Shown: positions 9,001 to 16,230 of the stretch, in pieces | Position numbering within the stretch: position 1 is the first letter of the stretch | How the letters are laid out: every line of letters starts with the position of its first letter | Assembly: GCF_000716435.1 (NCBI RefSeq) | Contig: NZ_JNWO01000001.1 | Span: forward strand, 620,001-684,000 | DNA from: Streptomyces xylophagus | GTDB lineage: Bacteria > Actinomycetota > Actinomycetes > Streptomycetales > Streptomycetaceae | Direction: 5' to 3' | Length of the DNA: 64,000 bases | Translations under genes and position numbers: made by a program | The notes under the pieces: generated by a model | Seen by the model: only the letters and a program-made list of their open reading frames with translations | What the model was told of the DNA's origin: nothing | Databases searched by the model: none

Positions 9001-9381
9001 GTTCTGGGCGTCGAACGGTCCCGACCCCACCTGGTACCGCAGGGTGACCGCGCTCGTGGTGATGGTCAGCCAGCCGTCGGACGTGCTGGAGGTGTAGGAG
9101 GTCGGCGCGAACGCGCTGCGGCCGATCGCGTTGTACGTCGCGCTGTCGGTGAACTTCCCGTCCTGCGCGTACTCCGTGCGGATCAGGGTGGGGGAGAGGA
9201 CCTGGAAACGTGCGTTGCCCGACGTCACCGACGCGGGGCGATGGGCCGCCGCCGGTGCGTCCGCCGATGCCGCTCCGGCCGCGGGCACGATCATGGCCGC
9301 CAGGCTGCTGACGAGGGCGACGACCGTGACACGCCGTCGCGGGAGGCGCGTCGTGCGAAACGTCGATCTTCTTCTTCTCAC
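6085..9381 (-). CDS. Secreted GH31-family glycosidase with two carbohydrate-binding modules
   Basis: This is a 1098-residue secreted glycoside hydrolase family 31 protein (alpha-xylosidase/alpha-glucosidase group). An Arg-rich N-terminus and hydrophobic core (VTVVALVSSLAAMIVPAAGA) form a signal peptide. Two CBM6/35-like modules lie at about residues 155-285 and 305-435, each starting with a CEAE motif. The GH31 barrel follows. WWLDWCCD contains the probable nucleophile Asp683, and HFTGDTSSTW contains the probable acid/base Asp755. SHDIGGH is also conserved. The start is GTG at 9381 with GGAG upstream. Extracellular trimming of plant or fungal alpha-linked oligosaccharides is likely, and the exact linkage is unknown. 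Confidence 0.88.
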   Translation of the reverse strand: MRRRRSTFRTTRLPRRRVTVVALVSSLAAMIVPAAGAASADAPAAAHRPASVTSGNARFQVLSPTLIRTEYAQDGKFTDSATYNAIGRSAFAPTSYTSSTSDGWLTITTSAVTLRYQVGSGPFDAQNLSVRLSAGGTPVTAAPWQRLTCGLGALCEAEQLPRSGPSFASDHTGYTGSGFVAGFEGTGNSLSADVDVATAGTYQFDARYANSLGGDGQNTTRTLTLSVDGGASRTVSLPTTANWDTWALATSAVQLSAGHHTITLTRTATDSGDVNIDSVALVNQDGGFPATSTTAIVGCGFGANCEAEAGRASGTAITATDHAGYSGSGFLAELNQGAGTLTHVVGVPADGTYALQVRYANATGRDGLYQTRTATVSSGGTTQTLSLPVTGNWDTWKTASVPVTLKAGANDVAIACPDAASCHVNLDTVAVTATGAAAPQPHLALGGYRRSLDGYNGDNGAPAITPGLLYKDGWYLLDDTASALYDTGTRQVTQRPSHGGTPYQDGYVFGYGHDYKQALSDLATLTGPSELLPQWAYGVWYSEYIDRTAADYENKILPAFRAEGVPLDVLVTDTDFKSPNTWSGWEIDPSKFPDPKAFFDWAASQGLHDTLNIHPSILSSDPQFAQAQATAKGKLHKGGCAPAASSGAGDCYTFDWGDPDQLKAYMDLHQTMDQQGNDFWWLDWCCDASQSSLPGVTPDAWINQQYATDADKTVGRGFAVSRAYGSLQAGGYSSQQGLPTGPWADKRTTVHFTGDTSSTWGTLKGEVGYTPGEAAATGLSAISHDIGGHNDTTNLTGSETYTSGGTTQTTHRLPDDMYARWVQLGTFQPIDRLHSNHSDRLPWQYGTAARASADKFLNLRENLVPYTYSLAQQAATTGVPVTRPTYLEYPNEPQAYATSGSEYFYGPDMLVAPVTTPGTTATTSVWFPPGSQWTDYFTGQTYASGTTQNITNGLDTMPVFVKAGSVVPTRTDNVTSNDKAPLTKVTLTVAAGASGSYNLYEDDGTTTGHGHSAVTKIRYRENGSRHTLTISPTTGSFHGQVKNRQWTVALLGVTAPSVVRVGGAQLPAHAYHFDSTTGTLTVTLPARSVHAPITVTYG

Positions 9382-9455
9382 GGACAGCTCCGTCCTGAAA
9401 CGGGCCTGCGGGGGCCCGTGGTGAAGGTGTGCCGGTTCCCGTTCGCGCCCGGTGG

Positions 9456-9484
9456 AATCTGCTGCCTGCCGACATCGTTGTCAA
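9456..9484 (-). promoter_or_regulatory. Candidate promoter of the GH31 gene
   Basis: On the minus strand a TTGACA box (complement of 9479-9484) is followed after exactly 17 bp by CAGATT (complement of 9456-9461). This predicts a leader of roughly 65-70 nt before the GTG at 9381. Confidence 0.45.
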
Positions 9485-9537
9485 GTCCTCTCGTGCGAGG
9501 GGCTGTTGAGGATCGATCGGCCGTCTACGCTGGCGGC

Positions 9538-10119
9538 GTGACGTTGGTGTGGGTGACGGGCAACTCAGGGACCGGCAAGTCCACGGTCTGCGGGGCGTTG
9601 CGGAAGCGCGGCCACGTCGCGCTCGACGCCGACGAGGACGGCTTCAGCCGCTGGATCGACCGAGCTGAGGGCGAGGTCGTGAGGGACCCTCCGTATCCGG
9701 TTCCCGAGGGCTGGCTCGACCGATACGGGTGGGCGATCGTCCGCGACCGCGTGGAGACCCTCGTCGAGGAGTCCCGTTCCCGCACCGCGTTCTTGTGCGG
9801 GTCGGCGGAGAACGAGGCGGACGTCCGCGATCTCTTCGACCTCGTCGTGTGCCTGGTGATCGACGAGGACACCCTCCGCCACCGGCTCGCGACCCGCACC
9901 ACGAACGCGTTCGGGCAACATCCCGAGGAACTTGCAGCCGCCCTGAAGTGGAATCCTCGGATGCGAGCGAGCTACGAAAGCCGTGGCGCGACGATCATCG
10001 ACGCGTCAAAGCCGGTGACCGAGGTGGTGGACAGCGTGATCGACGCGGTTCGCAAGGCGAATCGGCCCCGCCCGGTCAGTCCTCGTCCCCGAACGGCAGC
10101 GCGTCGAGATCCCCGTTGA
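9538..10119 (+). CDS. P-loop nucleoside/adenylate-kinase-like protein
   Basis: This is a 193-residue small kinase-like P-loop NTPase. The Walker A motif GNSGTGKST lies at residues 8-16, and GHVALDADEDGFSRW resembles the substrate-binding part of shikimate- or gluconate-kinase-type folds. HRLATRTTNAFG provides the LID-like arginine region. Similar stand-alone proteins are annotated in streptomycetes as AAA-type ATPases or nucleoside kinases. The GTG at 9538 is the start that leaves the P-loop near the N-terminus. The 3' end overlaps the convergent phosphatase gene by 44 bp. The phosphorylated substrate is unknown. Confidence 0.75.
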   Translation: MTLVWVTGNSGTGKSTVCGALRKRGHVALDADEDGFSRWIDRAEGEVVRDPPYPVPEGWLDRYGWAIVRDRVETLVEESRSRTAFLCGSAENEADVRDLFDLVVCLVIDEDTLRHRLATRTTNAFGQHPEELAAALKWNPRMRASYESRGATIIDASKPVTEVVDSVIDAVRKANRPRPVSPRPRTAARRDPR

Positions 10120-13012
10120 AGTTCTCCATGCCCGGGAACATCAACTCCAGGTCGTCGGAAGGCAGTTCCTGCCGGGCCCCCGGAGTGAGAAGGGCCTGTT
10201 CCGTCCAGATGCATTTGCCTGTCGGTGTGTAGCGCGTGCCCCAGTGCTGGGAGAGGGCGGCGACCAGCTGCAGACCGCGACCGCCCTCGTCCGTGTCCGT
10301 GGCGCGGCGGATACGGGGCATCGTCAGGCTGCCGTCGAAGACCTCGCAGATCAACTCGGCGCCGTGCAGCAGACGCAGACTGACCGGGCCCTTGGCATGG
10401 CGTACGACGTTGCCGACCAGCTCGCTGGCCAGGAGTTCCGTGGTCGGGGTCAGGTCCTCCAGGCCCCAGGTGCGCAGCTGCTCCCGGACGTGACGGCGGG
10501 CCTGGCCGGCCGCCCGTGGGTCCTCGGGCAGCGGCCAGGAGGCCATCCGGTCGCTGGTCAGGGCGTGGAGACGAGCGACGAGGAGGGCGGCGTCGTCGGC
10601 CGTCGGGTGTTCGGCGGGGAGCAGGCCCGCCGTGAGGGTGTCGCAGAGCTGCTCCAGGTCCGCTTCCTCGCCGCTCTCGGTCCGGTGCGCGGTGCTCAGC
10701 AGACGCGCCAGGTCCGCCATGCCCTCGTCCATCTCACGCTTCGACGACTCCACCAGGCCGTCGGTGTACAGCACCAGCAGACTTCCCTCCGGCACCTTCA
10801 ACTCGACCGTCCCGAACGGCGGTTCAGCCGCGCCGAGGGGCGGGTCGGCCGACAGCTCCGGGAAGTGCACCGTGCCGTCCGGGTAGACCACGGCCGGTGG
10901 CGGATGACCGGCCCCGGCGATGGAACAGATCTGGGTCGTCGAGTCGTAGAGCGCGTACAGACACGTCACGTACGACTCCTCGCCCATCCCGGCGACGAGG
11001 TCGTTGAGGTGGCTCATGATCTCGTCGGGCGGCAGCTCCAGGTCGGCGAGGGTGTGCAGCGCGGTGCGCAGCCGCCCCATCGTCGCCGCTTCCGGCAGGC
11101 CGTGGCCCATGACGTCGCCCACCACCAGGGCGACCTGCCCGCCGGAGAGCGGGATGATGTCGTACCAGTCGCCGCCGACGTCCATGCCCTGGCCCGCGGG
11201 CAGGTAGCGGGCGGCCGCGGTGCACGCCGGCAGGGCGGGCAGGGCGCGGGGGAGCAGGCTGCGCTGCAGTTCGCGGGACCGGGTGTGCTCGGCGTCGTAG
11301 AGCCGGGCCCGCTCCAGGGCCTGGGCGACGAGGGCGCTGATCGTGGTCAGCAGGGTGCGTTCCTCGTCGGTGAGCCGGCGGGAGCGGTCGAAGGCGACCA
11401 CGCAGACGCCGAAGGTCTTCCCGGACGCCGTCAGCGGCAGGAACGCCCACGCCTCTTTCTCTGCCCGGGCCGGTCTGCCGGCCAGCTCGGGGTAGTGGGC
11501 CTCGTACTCCTCGACCGAGGAGAGGAACAGCGGCAGACCGGACGCGATCACGTCCCAGGACGGCTCGCCGGGGGTCCGGGGGCGGCCGTCGACGGTGGCG
11601 AGGAAGTCGTCCGGGTAGCCGTCCGCTCCCACGGTGTGCAGCCGGTCGCCCTCGACGGCCTGCACCAGGAGTCCGGCTGCGGCGAATGGCGGCAGCACCC
11701 GGCGCGCGACCGCGGCCACCACGTCCTGCGAGGTCGTCGCCTTGGCGAGCGCGGCCGTCAACTCGCCCATCCGGACCGCGCGTCGGGCCGCCGCCAGCTC
11801 GGAGGCCCGGCGTTCCTCCTCGTGCTGCCGCTTCTCGGTGACGTCGGTGAGGTAGAGGGTGACTCCGTCGGGACCCGGGACCAGCCGCAGGTGGTAGCGG
11901 CGGCCGGCGTCCCCCAGCATGGCGTCGAAGCCGACGGGCGTCTCCTCGGCGGCGGCCTTCCGGCAGCGGTCCTCCAGGCCGGGGACCTCCCGCGCCGTGG
12001 GCAGCTCCCACAGCAGGCGCCCGAACAACTCCTCCTCGGAGAGGCCCAGCGTGCGCTCCGCCTGCAGGTTGGCGAAGGTGATCCGCCACTCGTCGTCCAC
12101 CGCGAGGAAGCCGTCGCTCATGTGGCGCAGGGCACGGCTGAGCGAGTCCCGGGCGGTCCGGGACTCGTTGCTCTCCCAGCCCACGCCGATCATCCGGAGC
12201 GGTTCGCCGTGCTCGTCGTAGGTCGCCCGGCCACGGGCCTGCGTCCAGCCGTACGTGCCGTCGAGGCGCCGTACCCGGTACTCCGCCTCGAACACGCCGT
12301 GCTCGCGGATCGCCCGGTCCACCGCGTCCAGCGTCGGCGCCAGATCGTCGGGGTGGACGCACGCCATCCAGTTCTCGACCCGGGCGGTGTAGTCCTCGGG
12401 TCTGGTGCCGTAGAGCTCCAGGGCCGCCTCGTCCCAGATCAGTTCGCCGCCCTGGATGTCCCAGTCCCACGAGCCGACGCTGACCTCTTTGAGGGCCTGG
12501 CGAAGCCGGTCGCGGTCACCGCTCAGCTCTCCCTGGGAGGGGCCGGAGGGCGGTGGCGCCTGGCGCATGCGCTCCTCTGTCCAGGCGACCAGGTCCCTGA
12601 GGAAGTGCCACTGCGGCGGGGTGGGCTCGCCCTGGTCGCCCATCAGCACCGTGAGCGCGCCGATGCTGCGGTCCCCACCGGACACCGGTACGGAGGCCAG
12701 ACCACTGCCGGGCCAGGCGAGCTCCTGGCCCGAGGACGTGTGCCGCACCGGCACCCACACACCGCTGCCCAGGTGCACGGCCCTCGCCGGGGCCGTCGGG
12801 CCCTCCTGGTCGATGATCTCCCACGGGCGGGTCAGCGCGGGCGGCAGACCGGTCGACGACACCAGCCGCAGCGCGGACATCGGGCCGCGCAGGTGAATCG
12901 CTCCACCGAGGGCGCTCAGCTCCGCCACCGCGTGCTGGAGTGCCAGCCGGAAGACTTCGCTCTCGGTGACGCCGGGGTCCACAGTGCCGAGCAGAGCCAG
13001 ACGTGCGTTCAT
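10076..13012 (-). CDS. Multidomain GAF/PAS/PP2C (SpoIIE) phosphatase with HATPase domain
   Basis: This 978-residue cytosolic signalling protein has, in order, an N-terminal GAF-like sensor (about 1-150), PAS 1 (about 170-285, GSWDWDIQGGELIWDEAALE), PAS 2 (about 290-400), GAF (about 415-570), a SpoIIE/PP2C phosphatase (about 585-810, with GGDWYDIIPL, VGDVMGHG and YTDGLVE metal-site motifs) and a C-terminal histidine-kinase-type ATPase (about 820-945, ELVGNVVRHAKG, GGRGLQLV). Such proteins dephosphorylate anti-sigma antagonists, and the ATPase domain resembles RsbW-type anti-sigma kinases, so both activities of a partner switch may be in one chain. A TAAAAT box lies 7 bp before the ATG. Confidence 0.9.
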   Translation of the reverse strand: MNARLALLGTVDPGVTESEVFRLALQHAVAELSALGGAIHLRGPMSALRLVSSTGLPPALTRPWEIIDQEGPTAPARAVHLGSGVWVPVRHTSSGQELAWPGSGLASVPVSGGDRSIGALTVLMGDQGEPTPPQWHFLRDLVAWTEERMRQAPPPSGPSQGELSGDRDRLRQALKEVSVGSWDWDIQGGELIWDEAALELYGTRPEDYTARVENWMACVHPDDLAPTLDAVDRAIREHGVFEAEYRVRRLDGTYGWTQARGRATYDEHGEPLRMIGVGWESNESRTARDSLSRALRHMSDGFLAVDDEWRITFANLQAERTLGLSEEELFGRLLWELPTAREVPGLEDRCRKAAAEETPVGFDAMLGDAGRRYHLRLVPGPDGVTLYLTDVTEKRQHEEERRASELAAARRAVRMGELTAALAKATTSQDVVAAVARRVLPPFAAAGLLVQAVEGDRLHTVGADGYPDDFLATVDGRPRTPGEPSWDVIASGLPLFLSSVEEYEAHYPELAGRPARAEKEAWAFLPLTASGKTFGVCVVAFDRSRRLTDEERTLLTTISALVAQALERARLYDAEHTRSRELQRSLLPRALPALPACTAAARYLPAGQGMDVGGDWYDIIPLSGGQVALVVGDVMGHGLPEAATMGRLRTALHTLADLELPPDEIMSHLNDLVAGMGEESYVTCLYALYDSTTQICSIAGAGHPPPAVVYPDGTVHFPELSADPPLGAAEPPFGTVELKVPEGSLLVLYTDGLVESSKREMDEGMADLARLLSTAHRTESGEEADLEQLCDTLTAGLLPAEHPTADDAALLVARLHALTSDRMASWPLPEDPRAAGQARRHVREQLRTWGLEDLTPTTELLASELVGNVVRHAKGPVSLRLLHGAELICEVFDGSLTMPRIRRATDTDEGGRGLQLVAALSQHWGTRYTPTGKCIWTEQALLTPGARQELPSDDLELMFPGMENFNGDLDALPFGDED

Positions 13013-13408
13013 ACCGTAAATTTTACCGTTCCCGCCTCACGTAACGCGGTGCTTCGCAGGACTCTCACCGTGACTCCAGCCATCCCATCAGGCACTCAAC
13101 AGCCAGCACTCCAGCCCGAGTTGCAACAGACTTCCGCCTGTGTTCCCTCGGGTGACAATACTCGGCATCCGGGGGAACGGAACGCCGGAAACCGGATGCG
13201 TGCGCGGGGCGCGGGTGCCCGGGTCGGTCGCGGCCGGGACGGACCGCCGTTCGTTCGGGATTCCGGCCGACCGACGGGGTGCCGTTCACAGATCGGGAGG
13301 GGAGCGGTAACGATCGACGGCTACATTCGGAGCCATCCTGGAACTCCTTGATCACGCACGCACGTTGTGACCCCGTCAGGCTCACCCCAACCGCCAACGA
13401 GGAGCGGC
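13013..13408. other. Divergent intergenic region between the SpoIIE-type gene and rutA-like gene
   Basis: This 396-bp gap holds no credible gene. On the minus strand a TAAAAT -10-like box (complement of 13020-13025) lies 7 nt from the phosphatase ATG, suggesting a leaderless message. An inverted repeat, GCATCCG (13165-13171) with CGGATGC (13193-13199), lies mid-gap. A GAGGAG ribosome site precedes the rutA-like ATG at 13409. No known riboswitch was recognised. Confidence 0.5.
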
Positions 13409-14482
13409 ATGGACATCGGCGTATTCATCCCCATCGGCAACAACGGCTGGCTCATTTCGAAGAGTTCGCCCCAGTACCTGCCGAGCTTCGACCTGAACAA
13501 GGCCATCGTGCAGAAGGCGGAGGAACACGGCCTCGACTTCGCGCTGTCGATGATCAAACTCAAGGGGTTCGGCGGCGAGACCGAGTTCTGGGACCACAAC
13601 CTGGAGTCGTTCACCCTGATGGCCGGCCTGGCCGCCGTGACAGAACGGATCAAGCTCTACGCCTCCACCCCGATCCTCGTCCTGCCCCCGGCGATCGTCG
13701 CCCGCATGGCCACGACGATCGACTCGATCGCCCCCGGCCGCTTCGGCATCAACATCGTCACCGGCTGGGCACCCGGCGAGTACTCCCAGATGGGCGTGTG
13801 GCCCGGCGACGCACACTTCGGCAACCGCTACGCCCGCGCCGCCGAGTACGTCACCGTGATGAAGGAGCTGTGGAGCGAGGGCGTCAGCAACTTCAAGGGC
13901 GAGTTCTACGAGATGGACGACTGCGTGCTCTCACCGCGCCCGGCGGACGGGCACATCGACATCGTCGCGGCCGGGCAGAGCCCCACGGGCATCCGGTTCG
14001 CCGCCGAGCACGCCGAGTACAACTTCATCCTCGGCAGCGGCGTCAACACCCCGCTCGCGCTGTCGGACACCACGGCCTCGCTCGTGGACGCGGCGGCGGA
14101 GACCGGCCGTGACGTCGGCGCGCTCTCCCTCTTCATGATCATCGCCGACGAGACCGACGAGGCCGCCCGGGCGAAGTGGCAGGACTACCACGACAACGCC
14201 GACCATGCGGCGCTGGCGTACATGGCCGGCGAATCGGCCACGGACACCACCGCCGACGACACCTCCACCGCCCGCACCATCGTGCTGCCCGAGGGCGCGG
14301 TGAACTTCAACATGGGCACGCTCGTCGGGTCGTACGAGACCGTGGCGAAGCTGCTCGACGAGGTCGCCGAGGTCCAGGGCACCAAGGGCATCATGCTCGT
14401 CTTCGACGACTTCCTCGAAGGCCTGGAGAACTTCGGCACCCGCATCCAGCCACTGATGAAGTCCCGCTCGGTGTCCGGGTGA
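13409..14482 (+). CDS. rutA: RutA-like flavin-dependent pyrimidine/amide oxygenase
   Basis: This is a 357-residue luciferase-like FMN oxygenase closely resembling RutA, which opens the uracil ring by oxidative amide cleavage. Diagnostic stretches include [64 protein letters not shown] and [12 protein letters not shown]. The ATG at 13409 follows GAGGAG at normal spacing. The downstream gene encodes an isochorismatase-fold amidase, the fold of RutB, so together they may form a pyrimidine- or hydantoin-type ring degradation pair. No rutC-F genes are next to them. Confidence 0.85.
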   Translation: MDIGVFIPIGNNGWLISKSSPQYLPSFDLNKAIVQKAEEHGLDFALSMIKLKGFGGETEFWDHNLESFTLMAGLAAVTERIKLYASTPILVLPPAIVARMATTIDSIAPGRFGINIVTGWAPGEYSQMGVWPGDAHFGNRYARAAEYVTVMKELWSEGVSNFKGEFYEMDDCVLSPRPADGHIDIVAAGQSPTGIRFAAEHAEYNFILGSGVNTPLALSDTTASLVDAAAETGRDVGALSLFMIIADETDEAARAKWQDYHDNADHAALAYMAGESATDTTADDTSTARTIVLPEGAVNFNMGTLVGSYETVAKLLDEVAEVQGTKGIMLVFDDFLEGLENFGTRIQPLMKSRSVSG

Positions 14483-14519
14483 CCAGCGCCGTGGAGCCGG
14501 ACAGCGGTTGACCCACCGT

Positions 14520-14541
14520 CGGCGGGGCGCCCGCCCCGCCG
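14520..14541 (+). terminator. Intercistronic GC hairpin
   Basis: CGGCGGGGCG (14520-14529) pairs perfectly with CGCCCCGCCG (14532-14541) with a 2-nt gap in the short space between the rutA-like gene and the amidase. It could attenuate read-through or stabilise the upstream message. Confidence 0.4.
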
Positions 14542-14569
14542 ATCCCGCCTCCCCACGAAAGCCGTGCCG

Positions 14570-15238
14570 ATGACCGGTTCCGAACAGCAACAGGAGGACT
14601 ACGAGCGCGCCGGGTTGGGTGGGCAGCTCACTCCCGGCACGTCACCGGCCCTCGTCCTGGTGGATCCCGCCCGTGCCTACGTCGACCCTGACTGCCCGCT
14701 CTACGCCGGCGTCGAACCGGCGGTCGAGGCGATGAGGGTCCTCCTGGCCTACGCGCGCCGGGCCGGGATTCCGGTGATCGTCACGCGGGTGCGGCTGCGG
14801 GCGGACGGGAGCGACGGCGGCGTCTTCTTCCGCAAGGTGCCCAGCCTGCGGGCGTTCGTCGAGGGCAGCCCCTTCGGCGAGTTCATCGACGGGCTGGCCC
14901 CGGCCCCGGACGAACTGACCGTAACGAAGCAGTGCCCGAGCGCCTTCTTCGGCACCGGGCTGGCCGCGCACCTCACGGCCGCCGGAATCGACACCCTGCT
15001 CATCGGCGGACTGTCGACGAGCGGCTGCGTCCGTGCCACCGCGATGGACGCCATGCAGCACGGCTTCGTTCCGATCGTGGTCGAGGAGGCCGTGGGCGAC
15101 CGGGACCCGGACATCCATGCGGCGAACCTCTTCGACATCGGCCACAAGATCGGTGAGGTCTGGGGGATCGGACGCGTTCAGGACTACCTCGAGAGGTGGA
15201 GCGCTACACACGATCTGTCGACTCGGCGGCGTCGGTGA
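14570..15238 (+). CDS. Isochorismatase-fold amidohydrolase, N-carbamoylsarcosine amidase-like
   Basis: This 222-residue cysteine hydrolase starts DYERAGLGGQLTPGTSPALV, as in N-carbamoylsarcosine amidases, and continues LVDPARAYVDPDCPLYAG (catalytic Asp), TVTKQCPSAFFGT (catalytic Lys) and LLIGGLSTSGCVRATAMDA (catalytic Cys). The full Asp-Lys-Cys triad is present. It probably hydrolyses an N-carbamoyl or ureido compound, releasing ammonia and CO2. It follows the RutA-like oxygenase in the same direction, which suggests use of the ring-opened ureido product. The Arg-rich C-terminal tail (STRRRR) borders transposase debris and may be a scrambled end. Confidence 0.82.
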   Translation: MTGSEQQQEDYERAGLGGQLTPGTSPALVLVDPARAYVDPDCPLYAGVEPAVEAMRVLLAYARRAGIPVIVTRVRLRADGSDGGVFFRKVPSLRAFVEGSPFGEFIDGLAPAPDELTVTKQCPSAFFGTGLAAHLTAAGIDTLLIGGLSTSGCVRATAMDAMQHGFVPIVVEEAVGDRDPDIHAANLFDIGHKIGEVWGIGRVQDYLERWSATHDLSTRRRR

Positions 15239-15261
15239 CAGCTCACGGGGCTGCTCGTCGA

Positions 15262-15366
15262 GTTTCAGACGGACCGTGCGACAGGGCCAGGGAGAAGGCC
15301 GGCCGCTTGGAGGATCCGGCGGTCGCGATCGTGGACTCGCAGTCGGTACGGGCAGCCGCGAGCATC
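15262..15366 (+). pseudogene. IS5-family transposase fragment
   Basis: One frame encodes REKAGRLEDPAVAIVDSQSV followed by RAAAS, the recognisable segment around the first catalytic Asp (VIDSQSV) of one group of IS5-family transposases. Sequence before and after it no longer matches and no inverted repeats were seen, so only a short relic remains. It lies directly after the amidase gene. Confidence 0.7.
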
Positions 15367-15417
15367 TACTCCAAGTGCTGGGGTCGACGGAGATGTGACC
15401 CGGCACGAACACATGAC

Positions 15418-15451
15418 GGGCCCCGGAGATCAGAGATCATCTCCGGGGCCC
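15418..15451. terminator. Strong bidirectional hairpin
   Basis: GGGCCCCGGAGAT (15418-15430) pairs perfectly over 13 bp with ATCTCCGGGGCCC (15439-15451) across an 8-nt loop. It separates the rightward amidase region from the leftward cyclophilin gene. Between 15239 and 15583 only the IS5 fragment and this hairpin were recognised. Confidence 0.85.
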
Positions 15452-15583
15452 GGCGTATGGAGTCGCACTGTTTCGGCGTCAGCGGACTGAACCCGGACAT
15501 GGCGACAACCGCCGATTCCGGCGGCGCCTGCCTACCTTGCGTTACGTGGCCCCCGTGCCGTCACGGTCGGGTCCGGGTCTGGT

Positions 15584-16078
15584 TCAGCCTTCGACGACGC
15601 CGGATGCGACGATCTCGATCTTGGCCTTGGTGGCGCCCGACTGCGAGCCCAGGGACTCGATCTTGTCGATGATTTCCTGGCCCTCGACTGCCTCGCCGAA
15701 GACGACGTGCTTGCCGTCCAGCCACGAGGTGACGACGGTGGTGATGAAGAACTGCGAGCCGTTGGTGTTGCGGCCGGCGTTCGCCATCGACAGCAGGTAG
15801 GGGCGGTCGTGCTTCAGGTCGAAATTCTCGTCCGCGAACTTCTCGCCGTAGATGCTCTTGCCGCCGGTGCCGTTGTGGTTGGTGAAGTCGCCGCCCTGCA
15901 GCATGAACTGCGGGATGACGCGGTGGAAGCCGGAACCGGCGTAGCCGAAGCCATTCTGCCCGGTGGCCAACTCGCGGAAGTTCCGGGCGGTCTTCGGGAC
16001 GACCTCGTCGAAGAGGTTGAAGATGATGCGGCCCGCGGGGGCACCGTCGATGGTGATGTCGAAGTAGACGCTACTCAT
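15584..16078 (-). CDS. Cyclophilin-type peptidyl-prolyl cis-trans isomerase
   Basis: This cytosolic cyclophilin of 164 residues assists protein folding by proline isomerisation. Hallmarks are [34 protein letters not shown] (shown as its two halves [10 protein letters not shown] and FMLQGGDF), [18 protein letters not shown] and [10 protein letters not shown], with the catalytic Arg in FHRVIP and the substrate-site Phe/Met/Gln all present. MSSVYFDI at 16078 is the natural start. A longer in-frame extension to 16111 is not needed. It is a single gene, facing a strong hairpin downstream and a palindrome upstream. Confidence 0.93.
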   Translation of the reverse strand: MSSVYFDITIDGAPAGRIIFNLFDEVVPKTARNFRELATGQNGFGYAGSGFHRVIPQFMLQGGDFTNHNGTGGKSIYGEKFADENFDLKHDRPYLLSMANAGRNTNGSQFFITTVVTSWLDGKHVVFGEAVEGQEIIDKIESLGSQSGATKAKIEIVASGVVEG

Positions 16079-16096
16079 GATTAGTTCTTTCACTCT

Positions 16097-16113
16097 CAGT
16101 GTGTTGCACACTG
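16097..16113. promoter_or_regulatory. Palindrome upstream of the cyclophilin gene
   Basis: CAGTGTG (16097-16103), TTG and CACACTG (16107-16113) form a perfect 7-bp inverted repeat starting 19 bp before the cyclophilin start. This is a likely operator for an unidentified dimeric regulator. Confidence 0.45.
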
Positions 16114-16230
16114 CCCAATGTGGCCGTGTGCCGAACGCCGGACCGTTGCCTTACTGCACACTATCCGCAGTCCAGCGATCTTCCGTATCTCTTCCTTCCC
16201 CTCCTCTGCCCCTGATCGTGAAGTCGATGT

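Noticed and set aside
13165..13199. Possible riboswitch upstream of the rutA-like gene.
   Set aside because: Only one 7-bp stem could be drawn and no conserved riboswitch core was recognisable, so it is kept as a plain inverted repeat.
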